Of a stretch of 64,000 nucleotides of DNA, positions 40,711 through 48,957 are shown piece by piece; position 1 is the stretch's first letter; each line of letters starts with the position of its first letter. The position numbers and the translations under genes are program-made. The notes beneath the pieces were generated by a model. The model saw nothing but the letters and a program-made list of their open reading frames with translations. It ran no database searches and was not told the origin of the DNA. This DNA comes from Streptomyces albidoflavus (lineage in GTDB: Bacteria > Actinomycetota > Actinomycetes > Streptomycetales > Streptomycetaceae), in the NCBI RefSeq assembly GCF_000719955.1, contig NZ_JOII01000022.1:1-64000 (forward strand), in the 5' to 3' direction.

Positions 40711-40863
40711 TTGCGCTTCGAGATCATGCGACTCGACGACGTCGACGGCGCGGCGCTGGAAAGCACCGTGGTGGACGCCGACTCCGTGAACCGGATCGTG
40801 CAGCAGGCCGCCGCGATCGGCCAGCGCCTCTACATCCGCCCGGCCGACACCTCCGCCTCGTAA
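40711..40863 (+). CDS. Small conserved hypothetical protein, 50 residues
   Basis: A short protein starting at TTG 40711 with AAGGGAGAAG directly upstream: LRFEIMRLDDVDG at the N-terminus and IGQRLYIRPAD near the C-terminus. The middle (STVVDADSVNRIVQQAAA) is probably helical. It has no Cys, signal or membrane segment. A strong terminator follows at 40909. I recall similar ~50-residue proteins in other Streptomyces but no function. Confidence 0.72.
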   Translation: MRFEIMRLDDVDGAALESTVVDADSVNRIVQQAAAIGQRLYIRPADTSAS

Positions 40864-40908
40864 CACCGCACGAAGCCCCGCCCGGCTTGGGCGGGCACAC
40901 AGACGCGG

Positions 40909-40943
40909 AAGCCTCCGCACCGGAATCCCCGGTGCGGAGGCTT
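40909..40943. terminator. Bidirectional terminator between the 50-residue gene and marC
   Basis: Perfect 15-bp inverted repeat starting AAGCCTCCGCACCGG with a 5-base loop, followed on the plus strand by TTTCG. Confidence 0.88.
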
Positions 40944-40963
40944 TCGCGTGTGCGGGGTGGAGG

Positions 40964-41569
40964 TCAGGTGCCCTGGACGACCTGGGTGACGCCGTTGATG
41001 ATCTGCTGCACGGCGAGGGCGGAGAGCATCATGCCCGCCAGCCGGGTCACCAGGACGACGCCGCCGTCCTTGATGACGCGGATGATCAGCAGGGAGTACC
41101 GCATCGTCAGCCAGAGCACCACGTGCATGGCGACGATGGCGGCCCAGACCGAGACCTGCGCGGAGGCGCCGTCGGCGTCCTGGACGGCGAGGATCACCGA
41201 GACGATGGCGCCGGGACCGGCCAGCAGCGGCATGCCGAGGGGGACGAGGGCGACGTTGACGTCCTTGGTCTGCTGCGGCTCCTCGGTCTTGCCGGTGAGC
41301 AGGTCGAGCGCGATGAGCAGCAGCAGGAGACCGCCGGCGATCATCAGCGCCGGTACGGAGACGTGCAGGTAGGCGAGGATCTGGTGGCCCAGCACGCCGA
41401 AGACGGCGATGACGCCGAAGGCGACGCAGACGGCCTGGAAGGCCATCTTCCGCTGGACCTTGGCGGGGCGGCCGGCGGTCAGCGCCAGGAAGATCGGCAT
41501 GATCCCCGGCGGGTCCATGATCACGAAGAGGGTGACGAAGAGGGAGGCGAATACGGCGACGTCGAACAC
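40964..41569 (-). CDS. MarC-family (UPF0056) membrane protein
   Basis: A 201-residue inner-membrane protein with six predicted helices. It shows the MarC family features FVIMDPPGIMPIFLALT in the first helix pair and VPLGMPLLAGPGAI in the fourth. Despite the name, the family is not established as an antibiotic resistance factor; some members are called NAAT transporters. It shares a strand with the PHP gene 128 bases upstream. Substrate unknown. Confidence 0.88.
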   Translation of the reverse strand: MFDVAVFASLFVTLFVIMDPPGIMPIFLALTAGRPAKVQRKMAFQAVCVAFGVIAVFGVLGHQILAYLHVSVPALMIAGGLLLLLIALDLLTGKTEEPQQTKDVNVALVPLGMPLLAGPGAIVSVILAVQDADGASAQVSVWAAIVAMHVVLWLTMRYSLLIIRVIKDGGVVLVTRLAGMMLSALAVQQIINGVTQVVQGT

Positions 41570-41697
41570 GGTGGGGCCTTGACTTGCTCAGGGGCGGGCA
41601 CGGCGGCACGGTGAGGCCGCCGCGGGTCCGCGAGGGGTACGGAGGGAGGGGGCGCCCGAGGCGCGGGGAAGGACGGGACGGCCGGGCGGCCGGCCGG

Positions 41698-42576
41698 TCA
41701 GGCGCGCGGGCGTCCGCCGGCGCCGGGGACCGGGAAGGCCCCCGTGGCCCGGCGGGTGATCTCGCCGTAGATCTCGGGGTCGGTGGTGTGGGCGCCGAGG
41801 GCGATGTCCTTGCGGGTGCCGTGGTAGTCGCTGGAGCCGGTGACGAGCAGGCCGAGCTCGGCCGCGAGGGCGCGGACCCGGGCGCGGTCGGCAGGGCCGT
41901 GCTCGGCGTGGTCGGCCTCGACGCCGTCGAGCCCGGCCTCGGCGAGACGGGCGACGGCCTCCTCGGGCACCACGTGGCCGCGCTTGGCGGCGCGCGGGTG
42001 GGCGAGGACGGTGACGCCGCCGGCGGCCTTGACCAGGCGGACCGCCTCGAAGGGGTCCAGCTCGTGCTTGGGGGCGTACGCCCGGCCGCCGTCGGCCAGC
42101 CACTCCTCGGTGAAGGCGTCGGAGACCGAGGCGACCACGCCCAGCTCCACCAGCGCCTCGGCGAGGTGGGGGCGCCCGACCGAGCCGTCCCCGGCGATCC
42201 GGGCGACCTGCTCCCAGGTCACGTCGACGCCGAGGGCGCGGAGCTTGTCGACCATGGCGCGGGCGCGCGGCACCCGGTCGTCGCGGACCAGTTCGCGCTG
42301 GCGCAGCAGTTCCGGCTCGTCCGGGTCGAAGAGGTAGGCCAGCATGTGCACGCCCATGGGGCCGTCGGGCCCGGTGAGGCGGCAGGAGAGTTCGGCGCCC
42401 GGGACGAGGGTGAGCCCCTCGGGGAGCGCGGCCGCCGCCTCGGCGTGGCCGCGGGTGGTGTCGTGGTCGGTGAGCGCGACGACGTCCAGGCCCTGCGCGG
42501 CGGCGGCGCGTACCAGCGCGGCGGGGGTGTCCGTGCCGTCCGACGCCGTGGAGTGGGTGTGCAGGTCGATGCGCAC
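41698..42576 (-). CDS. PHP-domain metal-dependent phosphoesterase
   Basis: A 292-residue PHP-family hydrolase. Metal ligands are visible in IDLHTHSTASDG (HxH), ALTDHDT, PGAELSC (Glu), VLAHP and GSSDYHG. Family members dephosphorylate nucleotides such as 3',5'-bisphosphates or act on nucleic-acid ends. GTG 42576 gives VRIDLHTHS and has GGAG ten bases upstream. It is divergent from the MFS gene. Confidence 0.87.
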   Translation of the reverse strand: MRIDLHTHSTASDGTDTPAALVRAAAAQGLDVVALTDHDTTRGHAEAAAALPEGLTLVPGAELSCRLTGPDGPMGVHMLAYLFDPDEPELLRQRELVRDDRVPRARAMVDKLRALGVDVTWEQVARIAGDGSVGRPHLAEALVELGVVASVSDAFTEEWLADGGRAYAPKHELDPFEAVRLVKAAGGVTVLAHPRAAKRGHVVPEEAVARLAEAGLDGVEADHAEHGPADRARVRALAAELGLLVTGSSDYHGTRKDIALGAHTTDPEIYGEITRRATGAFPVPGAGGRPRA

Positions 42577-42734
42577 GACGCGGTACTCCAGACGTGGGGG
42601 GGGCGGACTCTTCTGCGGGCCGCGCGTACGGGCCCGTAGAAGAGGATAACGGGACGCGCCGGGCAAGCCGACACGCCGAGGGGCGGGGGACGGGGGCGGG
42701 GACGACTGGTGCGTCACATCCAGATAGATGTAGC

Positions 42735-42764
42735 TTGCACTAATTAGCTTGGCTAACTTATCGT
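42735..42764 (+). promoter_or_regulatory. Promoter with embedded operator before the MFS exporter
   Basis: TTGCAC (42735-42740), 18-base spacer, TATCGT (42759-42764) in an AT-rich island. The spacer holds the dyad TTAGC-TTG-GCTAA (42744-42756), and TAGCTTG is also repeated at 42731-42737. A repressor of the MarR or TetR type binding here would block the promoter. The binder is not identified. Confidence 0.5.
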
Positions 42765-42801
42765 GGACGTACCTCACCCCCCAGGCAGAAGGAGCGGAAC
42801 C

Positions 42802-44052
42802 ATGCGGAGCGAGACCGCGGAGCCGGATCCCCTCACCCACGGCGCCGGGCGCCCCTCGCTGCTGCGGCAGCCCATGGCCGTCTGGGCCACGGCCGGCGCC
42901 TCGGTCGTCGCCTTCATGGGGATCGGCCTCGTCGACCCGATCCTCCCCTCGATCGCGCAGGGCCTGGACGCCAGCGCCTCCCAGGTCTCCCTGCTCTTCA
43001 CCTCGTACTTCCTGATCACCGCCGTGGCGATGCTGGTCACCGGGTTCGTCTCCAGCCGGATAGGCGGGCGCAAGACGCTGCTGCTCGGTCTCGCCCTGGT
43101 GGTGGTCTTCGCGGCGCTCTCCGGGACCTCGGACTCGGTCGGCGAACTGGTCGGCTTCCGGGCCGGCTGGGGCCTGGGCAACGCCCTCTTCGTCTCGACC
43201 TCGCTCGCCGTGATCGTCGGCGCCGCGGCCGGCGGCAGCGCCGCGGCGATCCTGCTCTACGAGTCGGCGCTCGGCCTCGGCATGGCCTGCGGCCCGCTGC
43301 TCGGTGCCGTCCTCGGTGACGCCAGCTGGCGGTACCCGTTCTTCGGCACGGCCGCGCTGATGGCCATCGGCTTCCTCGCCATCACCGCCCTGCTCAAGGA
43401 GCAGCCGAAGCCCGCCCGGAAGACGACTCTGCTCGACCCCGTCAAGGCGCTCGGCCACGGCGGCCTCGCCTCGGTCGCGGCCTCGGCCTTCTTCTACAAC
43501 TACACGTTCTTCACGGTGCTGGCCTTCACCCCGTTCGTGCTGAACATGACCCCGTACAAGTCCGGCGCCGTCTTCTTCGCCTGGGGCCTGCTGCTCGCCG
43601 TCTTCTCGGTGCTGGTCGCCCCGCGCCTCCAGCGGCGGTTCGGCTCGCTGAAGGTGCTCGGCGGCTCGCTGCTGCTGCTCGCGGTGGACGTTCTGGTGCT
43701 CGGCTACGGCAACCACACCGTCGCCATCGTCTGCACCGTCCTCGCCGGTGCCTTCATCGGCGTCAACAACACCGTCTACACCGAGCTGGCGCTGGGCGTC
43801 TCGGACGCGCCCCGGCCGGTGGCGAGCGCCGGGTACAACTTCGTGCGCTGGTTCGCGGCGGCGGCCGCCCCGTTCTTCGCCCCGAAGATCGAGGAGTGGA
43901 CCAACCTGCACATCCCGTTCGTGGTCGCGGCCGTCACCGCGGTTCTCGGCGCGGGCGTGGTCTGGGTCCGCCGCCGCGCCCTGGCCGAGGAGGCCGCCGA
44001 GGAGGAGCCGCGCCACGCCGTGGAGGACGGGGTCGCCGTCTTCGCCGAGTGA
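42802..44052 (+). CDS. MFS transporter, drug-exporter type
   Basis: A 416-residue major facilitator with about 12 membrane helices. The first helix region GIGLVDPILPSIAQGL with the following SSRIGGRKTLLLG loop (motif A) and the fourth-fifth helix region ALGLGMACGPLLGAVLG (motif C-like, antiporter signature) suggest a proton-coupled exporter. AAGGAG precedes the ATG at ideal spacing. A regulated-looking promoter with an inverted repeat lies just upstream and a terminator follows. Substrate unknown. Confidence 0.87.
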   Translation: MRSETAEPDPLTHGAGRPSLLRQPMAVWATAGASVVAFMGIGLVDPILPSIAQGLDASASQVSLLFTSYFLITAVAMLVTGFVSSRIGGRKTLLLGLALVVVFAALSGTSDSVGELVGFRAGWGLGNALFVSTSLAVIVGAAAGGSAAAILLYESALGLGMACGPLLGAVLGDASWRYPFFGTAALMAIGFLAITALLKEQPKPARKTTLLDPVKALGHGGLASVAASAFFYNYTFFTVLAFTPFVLNMTPYKSGAVFFAWGLLLAVFSVLVAPRLQRRFGSLKVLGGSLLLLAVDVLVLGYGNHTVAIVCTVLAGAFIGVNNTVYTELALGVSDAPRPVASAGYNFVRWFAAAAAPFFAPKIEEWTNLHIPFVVAAVTAVLGAGVVWVRRRALAEEAAEEEPRHAVEDGVAVFAE

Positions 44053-44075
44053 ATGCCGCACCGTGGCCACAGCAC

Positions 44076-44111
44076 GGCGGGCCGTCCTCCCTGGGGGGTG
44101 GACGGCCCGCC
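44076..44111. terminator. Bidirectional terminator between MFS and Sufu-domain genes
   Basis: Perfect 12-bp inverted repeat (GGCGGGCCGTCC / GGACGGCCCGCC) with a 12-base loop between convergent genes. Confidence 0.75.
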
Positions 44112-44136
44112 GCCTGTGTACGGACCGGGGCCCGGG

Positions 44137-44754
44137 TCAGTCCAGCGGCACCGAGGCGCGGTGCGGGTCGCGCAGGTCGGTCTCATGGGTGAGCCAGCGC
44201 TCCTGGAGGGCCTGGGCGCCGTGCACCCGCTTCCAGGCGGCCTCGTTGGGCGTCATCGGCAGCAGCGGCAGGAAGCGGACCGGCTCCATCGGGTCGTCCA
44301 GCTCCAGGTCCTCCACCAGCCCGCCCGGCTCGGCGACCAGTACGGAGCTGAAGGGCGCCCCGGGCCAGAGCGGCTCACCGACGTCCAGCGAGGCGCCCGG
44401 GGCCACGATCACCCCTTCCACCTGCGGGGAGGCGGCCAGGACGGCGAGCGGGCGGAGCACCTTGTCCGTGTCGGCGACCCCGGCGGCCACGGTCAGCACC
44501 AGCTCGGCGCGGGGGCCCTTGACCGGGTCGGCCAGGGTGGCCGTGGGGTCGGCCATCGGCTGGGCGGACATGCCGAGGGTGGCGTACCGCACCAGGGGCC
44601 GGTCGGCCGCGGCGGCGGGTCCGGGGGCACCCGCGTCGAGGAAGCGCAGCACCTCGACGCGGTCGGTGCCGAGGAAGGTGATCGCGGCGCGGGCGTCGGG
44701 TTCGCCGAGCGCGCTGCGCAGCCGGGCCTCGACCAGCGGGAGTACATCAGCCAT
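44137..44754 (-). CDS. Suppressor-of-fused (Sufu) domain protein
   Basis: A 205-residue soluble protein resembling the Sufu family; in bacteria the function is unknown. The segments RAELVLTVAAG, FSSVLVAEPGG and VRFLPLLPMTPNEAAW are typical of its C-terminal half. TAGGGT ends six bases before the ATG with no Shine-Dalgarno, indicating a leaderless mRNA. It stands alone on the minus strand, converging with the MFS gene. Confidence 0.78.
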   Translation of the reverse strand: MADVLPLVEARLRSALGEPDARAAITFLGTDRVEVLRFLDAGAPGPAAAADRPLVRYATLGMSAQPMADPTATLADPVKGPRAELVLTVAAGVADTDKVLRPLAVLAASPQVEGVIVAPGASLDVGEPLWPGAPFSSVLVAEPGGLVEDLELDDPMEPVRFLPLLPMTPNEAAWKRVHGAQALQERWLTHETDLRDPHRASVPLD

Positions 44755-45015
44755 GCCGTGACCCTAACCGGCGCCCTCGCGCGGCTCCGGGGCGGGCGCG
44801 GGGGCGAGGGCCGGCGGTACGGCCGGGTGGCGCAACCGCGGGCGTGAGGCGGGCCACAGCGGGTGAACTGCCGCGTATGGAACAGGCAAAGTGGGGTCTT
44901 GACACACCGGGCTGCTGCTAGTCTGGGCCGCCGGTCAGGCCAGCGCGCCGAGCGCGCTTTCTCGCCCGACATCGTCATCCCTCAAGGGGGACCGGCCGGA
45001 GGAGGTGGGGCTGTC
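44755..45015. other. Intergenic region before the corA leader
   Basis: No gene seen. A consensus -35 TTGACA sits at 44899-44904, with a TAGTCT box at 44919-44924; the 14-base spacing is short, so the promoter is uncertain. A transcript from here would carry a leader of about 400 bases before corA. Confidence 0.45.
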
Positions 45016-45081
45016 ATGGATCGAAGTCGACCGTGCAGTACGACCCGCCCTTCCCTCCGGCGGCAACGTCGCCGCCGCTAG
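45016..45081 (+). CDS. Putative 21-residue Arg-rich leader peptide of corA
   Basis: An ATG preceded by GGAGGAGG at ten bases opens a 21-codon frame that ends SLRRQRRRR before a TAG stop. The Arg codons and the stop fall in a hairpin (CGGCGGC / GCCGCCG, 45058-45077). The strong ribosome-binding site, tiny length and place 244 bases before corA suggest a cis-acting leader peptide. Magnesium transporter genes in enterobacteria use leader ORFs (mgtL, corL) to sense magnesium; applying that here is inference. Confidence 0.5.
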   Translation: MDRSRPCSTTRPSLRRQRRRR

Positions 45082-45325
45082 CCGCTCTCCGCGGAACCGA
45101 AGCTGAACTACCCGGGCCCGGCCCGGCGAAACCTCTCGGTCTTCCCTCCGCGCGGCTCGACGGAAGGGCTCCAGGCACCACGCCCCATCCCCGTTCAGCC
45201 GCGTTGGCCGCCAGCATGCCGGTGCGGTGCTCCCCGCTTTGCGGATGAGCCGGCCGCCCTGGTCCGGACGTCCCCATTCCGGGTAGTTCCACCCGGCGGC
45301 GGCCCCGTCGCAAGGAGTCCGCCCC

Positions 45326-46441
45326 ATGTCGATGATCCGTGACCTGCGTGCCGCCGTCCGGCCCTCGCTGCGCAAGGCCAGCCCCTCCGGCGCCGCCTAC
45401 GACACCACCCGTTCCGCCTCCGCCCACTCCGCCGTGGTGGACTGCGCCGTCTACCGGGACGGCCGCCGCCTCGTCCACGAGGAGCCGCTCACGCCGCACG
45501 AGGCGATGCTGCGGGTCCGCCGTGGCGGCGGCTTCGCCTGGATCGGCCTGCACGAGCCGACCGAGGAGGAATTCGCCGGGATCGCCGCCGAGTTCGGGCT
45601 GCACCCGCTCGCCGTGGAGGACGCCGTCCACGCCCACCAGCGGCCGAAGCTGGAGCGGTACGACGACACCCTGTTCACCGTCTTCAAGACCATCCACTAC
45701 GTCGACCACGCCGAACTCACCGCCACCAGCGAGGTGGTGGAGACCGGCGAGGTCATGTGCTTCACCGGCCGGGACTTCTTCATCACCGTCCGGCACGGCG
45801 GCCAGGGCTCGCTGCGGGCGCTCCGCCGCCGTCTCCAGGAGGACCCCGAGCTGCTGGCGAAGGGCCCCTCGGCGGTGCTGCACGCCATAGCGGACCACAT
45901 CGTCGACGGCTACCTCGCGGTGGCCGACGCGATGCAGGACGACATCGACGAGGTGGAGACGGAGGTCTTCACCGCGCCGGGCAAGGGCACCTCGCGGGGC
46001 GTCGACGCGGGGCGCATCTACCAGCTCAAGCGGGAGGTGCTGGAGTTCAAGCGGGCGGTGGCACCGCTGTCGCGCCCCCTCCAGCTGCTCAGCGAGCGCC
46101 CGATGCGGCTGATCGACCCGGACATCCAGAAGTACTTCCGCGACGTCGCCGACCACCTGACGCGGGTCCAGGAGCACGTCCTCGGCTTCGACGAGCTGCT
46201 CAACTCGATCCTCCAGGCCAACCTGGCGCAGGCCACTCTCGCCCAGAACTCGGACATGCGGAAGATCACCTCCTGGGCGGCGATCATCGCCGTCCCCACG
46301 ATGATCTGCGGCGTCTACGGCATGAACTTCGAGTACATGCCGGAAGTGGAGTGGAAGTTCGGCTATCCGCTGGTGCTCGGCGTGATCTTCGGCACCTGTA
46401 TCGCCATCCACCGCACGCTGAAGCGGAACGGCTGGCTCTGA
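45326..46441 (+). CDS. corA: CorA-family magnesium/divalent cation channel
   Basis: A 371-residue CorA protein. The large cytosolic domain is followed by two C-terminal membrane helices; the selectivity loop YGMNFEYMPE holds the invariant GMN (332-334). A long coiled region (RIYQLKREVLEFKRAV) forms the stalk helix, and the basic C-terminus (KRNGWL) is typical. AAGGAG precedes the ATG. The long leader with a candidate leader peptide suggests regulation of expression. An MgtE-related gene lies 2.5 kb downstream. Confidence 0.92.
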   Translation: MSMIRDLRAAVRPSLRKASPSGAAYDTTRSASAHSAVVDCAVYRDGRRLVHEEPLTPHEAMLRVRRGGGFAWIGLHEPTEEEFAGIAAEFGLHPLAVEDAVHAHQRPKLERYDDTLFTVFKTIHYVDHAELTATSEVVETGEVMCFTGRDFFITVRHGGQGSLRALRRRLQEDPELLAKGPSAVLHAIADHIVDGYLAVADAMQDDIDEVETEVFTAPGKGTSRGVDAGRIYQLKREVLEFKRAVAPLSRPLQLLSERPMRLIDPDIQKYFRDVADHLTRVQEHVLGFDELLNSILQANLAQATLAQNSDMRKITSWAAIIAVPTMICGVYGMNFEYMPEVEWKFGYPLVLGVIFGTCIAIHRTLKRNGWL

Positions 46442-46512
46442 GCACCAGGGTGCCGGGTCCCGGACCGGGGAAAACGGTGGTCCGGGACCCGGGTCGCGGC
46501 CATGATGGCCTG

Positions 46513-47331
46513 ATGCCGCACAGCTCTTCCGACACCCCCGCCCCCCGCTCCCCCGGCTCCGCCCCGGAGGCCGGCTTCGACGCGCTGGTGGCCGAGGCCG
46601 AGGCGGCCCCGGTCGACGGCTGGGACTTCTCCTGGTTCGAGGGGCGGGCCACCGAGGAACGCCCCTCCTGGGGGTACCAGCGGCTGCTGGCCGGTCGGCT
46701 CGCCGACCCCGCCGTCCGCGCCGCCCTCGACCTCCAGACCGGCGGCGGCGAGGTGCTCGCGGGGGCGGGCCCGTACCCGCCGGCGATGGCCGCCACCGAG
46801 TCCTGGCCGCCGAACCTGGTCCGCGCCACCCGGCTCCTCCAGCCGCGCGGCGTGGTCGTCGTCGCCGGTCCCGAGGAGCCGCCGCTGCCCTTCGCCGACG
46901 GCGCCTTCGACCTGGTCACCAGCCGCCACCCGGCGACCGTGTGGTGGCCGGAGATCGCCCGGGTGCTGGCGCCCGGCGGCACCTACTTCGCCCAGCACGT
47001 CGGCCCGGAGACCGTCTTCGAGCTGAGCGAGTTCTTCCTCGGCCCGCTCGGCGGCGAGGTCCGCAGGCTGCGCCATCCCGAGGCCGAACGGGCCCAGGCG
47101 GAGGAGGCGGGGCTGGAGATGACCCACCAGCGCACCGAGCGGCTGCGGATGGAGTTCCACGACATCGGCGCCGTCGTCCACTTCCTGCGCAAGGTGGTGT
47201 GGACGGTGCCGGGCTTCACCGTCGAGGCGTACCGCGACAAGCTGCGCGAGCTGCACGGGCGGATCACCGCCGAGGGCCCCTTCGTCGCCCACTCCACCCG
47301 CACCCTGGTCGAGGCCCGCCGTCCGGCCTGA
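46513..47331 (+). CDS. SAM-dependent methyltransferase-like protein
   Basis: A 272-residue class I methyltransferase fold. The usual glycine loop is TGGGEVLAG, followed by the acidic/hydrophobic strand VVVVAGPEEPPLPF and FDLVTSRHPATVWWPEIARVLAPGGTYF, which marks the post-motif region. The first motif deviates slightly, as in many uncharacterised actinobacterial members. ATG 46513 has no Shine-Dalgarno; a CATGAT box ends six bases before it. The substrate is unknown. It lies 71 bases after corA. Confidence 0.8.
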   Translation: MPHSSSDTPAPRSPGSAPEAGFDALVAEAEAAPVDGWDFSWFEGRATEERPSWGYQRLLAGRLADPAVRAALDLQTGGGEVLAGAGPYPPAMAATESWPPNLVRATRLLQPRGVVVVAGPEEPPLPFADGAFDLVTSRHPATVWWPEIARVLAPGGTYFAQHVGPETVFELSEFFLGPLGGEVRRLRHPEAERAQAEEAGLEMTHQRTERLRMEFHDIGAVVHFLRKVVWTVPGFTVEAYRDKLRELHGRITAEGPFVAHSTRTLVEARRPA

Positions 47332-47354
47332 ACGGCTGCCTCTACGCTGAGCCC

Positions 47355-47879
47355 ATGACGCAGACGACGCTGCTGGAGCGGGCCCTCATCGAGGAGGCCA
47401 CCAAGAAGTCGGGGCTCATCTGGGTCCAGGGCGGCCCGAGGGCGGCCCGGCCGGTGTGGCACGTGTGGCTGGACGGCGCGGCGGTGCTGGTCGGCGACGG
47501 CCCGGGCGAGCAGCCGCTGCCGGAGCTGACCGACGGCGGCCAGGCGTCGGTGACGGTCCGCAGCAAGGACAAGGGCGGGCGCCTGCTGACCTGGCGGGCC
47601 GCGGTGTCCGAGGTGGCGCCGGGGACCGAGGCGTGGGAGGCGGCCGTCGCCGAACTGAAGGGCAAGCGGCTCAACGCCCCCGACAGCGAGCACCTGACCG
47701 AACGCTGGGCCGGGGGCTGCCGCGTCGTCCGCCTCACCCCGACCGGGACCGTCGAGCCGCTGCCCGACTCCAGCCTCGCCGAGCCGCCCGCCGCGACCCC
47801 GGCGACCACCCGCGAGCCGGTCCCGGCGGCCCTTCCCAAGCTGCTGTTCGGGCGGGGGCGGCGCAAGGGGCGCAAGTGA
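47355..47879 (+). CDS. Conserved hypothetical protein, split-barrel-like
   Basis: A 174-residue soluble protein with the pattern of a small beta-barrel: GLIWVQ, PVWHVWLDGAAVLVGDGP, GQASVTVRSKDKGGRLLTWRA, CRVVRLTPTGTVEPL. It resembles flavin/F420-binding split-barrel proteins in outline, but no cofactor motif is certain. The C-terminal 40 residues are Pro/Ala-rich and end in a basic cluster. TACGCT ends six bases before the ATG (probable leaderless mRNA). It converges on the lipoprotein gene with a 13-base gap. Confidence 0.7.
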   Translation: MTQTTLLERALIEEATKKSGLIWVQGGPRAARPVWHVWLDGAAVLVGDGPGEQPLPELTDGGQASVTVRSKDKGGRLLTWRAAVSEVAPGTEAWEAAVAELKGKRLNAPDSEHLTERWAGGCRVVRLTPTGTVEPLPDSSLAEPPAATPATTREPVPAALPKLLFGRGRRKGRK

Positions 47880-47892
47880 GGCGCCCGCCCGG

Positions 47893-48672
47893 TCAGTCGC
47901 TGGGCAGTTCGCGGCCGTAGTCGACCATCTCGTCCTCGGCCGGGGCCTTGAGGGTGAACTTCTCGTTCCAGTCGCGCATCCGCAGCTCGCCCGCGTCCCC
48001 GGCCCGTGTGAGGCGCAGCGGGTACGCGGTGCCCTCCAGGGAGACGTCGAGGGTGCCGCCCGCCCCGCCGTCGCCGGAGACGGCGATGGTGCGGGTCCCT
48101 CCGACGCTGCCCCGGTCGCCGGTGGCGACCTTGCCGTGCAGGGTGAGCAGTCCTTCGAGGAGGACGTCCTTGTCGGTGAAGGTGGTGAGCTGCTTGTAGG
48201 CGGGATCGCCCTCGGGGACCTTCACGAACATGCCGTCCAGCTTGTCGGCGGCCTCGCTGTCGGCCTCGGTGGACTTGCCGTCGCCCTTGTCGTGGGTCCA
48301 GAAGTCGGCCCGGGCCTTGAGGAAGAGCTGCTCGCCCACCCGCATCAGCTGGAACTCGCCGTTCTTCGACGTGACCTTGCCGAGCCCACCGTCCTCCTTC
48401 AGCTGCATGTCGAGCTTGAAGGTCTCGCCCTCGCTGATCAGCGAGCCGGTGAGGCGGACGGTGGCGGAGGCCCCGGCGGCCTTCTTGGCCTTGGCGTGGA
48501 TCTGGGCGGCGGAGAGCTTGCCCACGCCGTTGGTGCCCTCGTCGGGGTCGGGCGAGGAGCAGCCGGTGAGCGCGGTGATCCCGGCGACCAGCCCCGCACA
48601 GAGGGCCGTCGTACGCGGCGCGGCCTTGCGGGCACGGCCCAGAGGGTGGCTCCCCGGGGAAATCACAGTCAC
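47893..48672 (-). CDS. Lipoprotein, LppX/LprG-like
   Basis: A 259-residue exported lipoprotein: basic N-terminus, hydrophobic helix and lipobox LTGC, then Ser/Pro/Asp linker. The mature part contains alternating strands such as ASATVRLTGSLISEGETFKLDMQL and QLFLKARADFW, typical of the curved-sheet LppX/LprG/LolA-like fold that binds lipids in mycobacteria. GTG 48672 or GTG 48666 may start it. It is divergent from the MgtE-like gene. Lipid binding is inferred from fold resemblance only. Confidence 0.75.
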   Translation of the reverse strand: MTVISPGSHPLGRARKAAPRTTALCAGLVAGITALTGCSSPDPDEGTNGVGKLSAAQIHAKAKKAAGASATVRLTGSLISEGETFKLDMQLKEDGGLGKVTSKNGEFQLMRVGEQLFLKARADFWTHDKGDGKSTEADSEAADKLDGMFVKVPEGDPAYKQLTTFTDKDVLLEGLLTLHGKVATGDRGSVGGTRTIAVSGDGGAGGTLDVSLEGTAYPLRLTRAGDAGELRMRDWNEKFTLKAPAEDEMVDYGRELPSD

Positions 48673-48901
48673 GTCGGTCGCTGCCTCTCGTCGGGGGGCG
48701 TCGTGGTGGCCGCACGCGGGGCGGGCCGGCCGGCTGCCGTACGCGGCAGTACGGCAGCGTACCCGGGGTCACAGCCGCCGTCCGGAGGTCCCCCTTCCGC
48801 GGCCGGGAGGAGCGCTCCGCGCCTCGCGCCCGTCGGGCCGTACGGACCTCGGGGCCGGGCGGCGGGGCCCCGGACGGGCTAGCCTGATTCCGTTGCCGAT
48901 C

Positions 48902-48929
48902 TTGGGGAACGCGCAACAGGTCATACATC
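48902..48929 (+). promoter_or_regulatory. Candidate promoter of the MgtE-like gene
   Basis: TTGGGG (48902-48907), 16-base spacer, TACATC (48924-48929), about 30 bases before the ATG. The same stretch contains GGAAC followed 17 bases later by TCTG, which is like some ECF sigma promoters; the two readings cannot be separated by eye. Confidence 0.35.
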
Positions 48930-48957
48930 TGTCCCCGAGGAGGAGGTGGCGCGGCCC

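Noticed and set aside
44881..45325. An M-box (ykoK) magnesium riboswitch before corA.
   Set aside because: I could not find the conserved M-box core elements; the leader peptide is the only structured signal that I can support.
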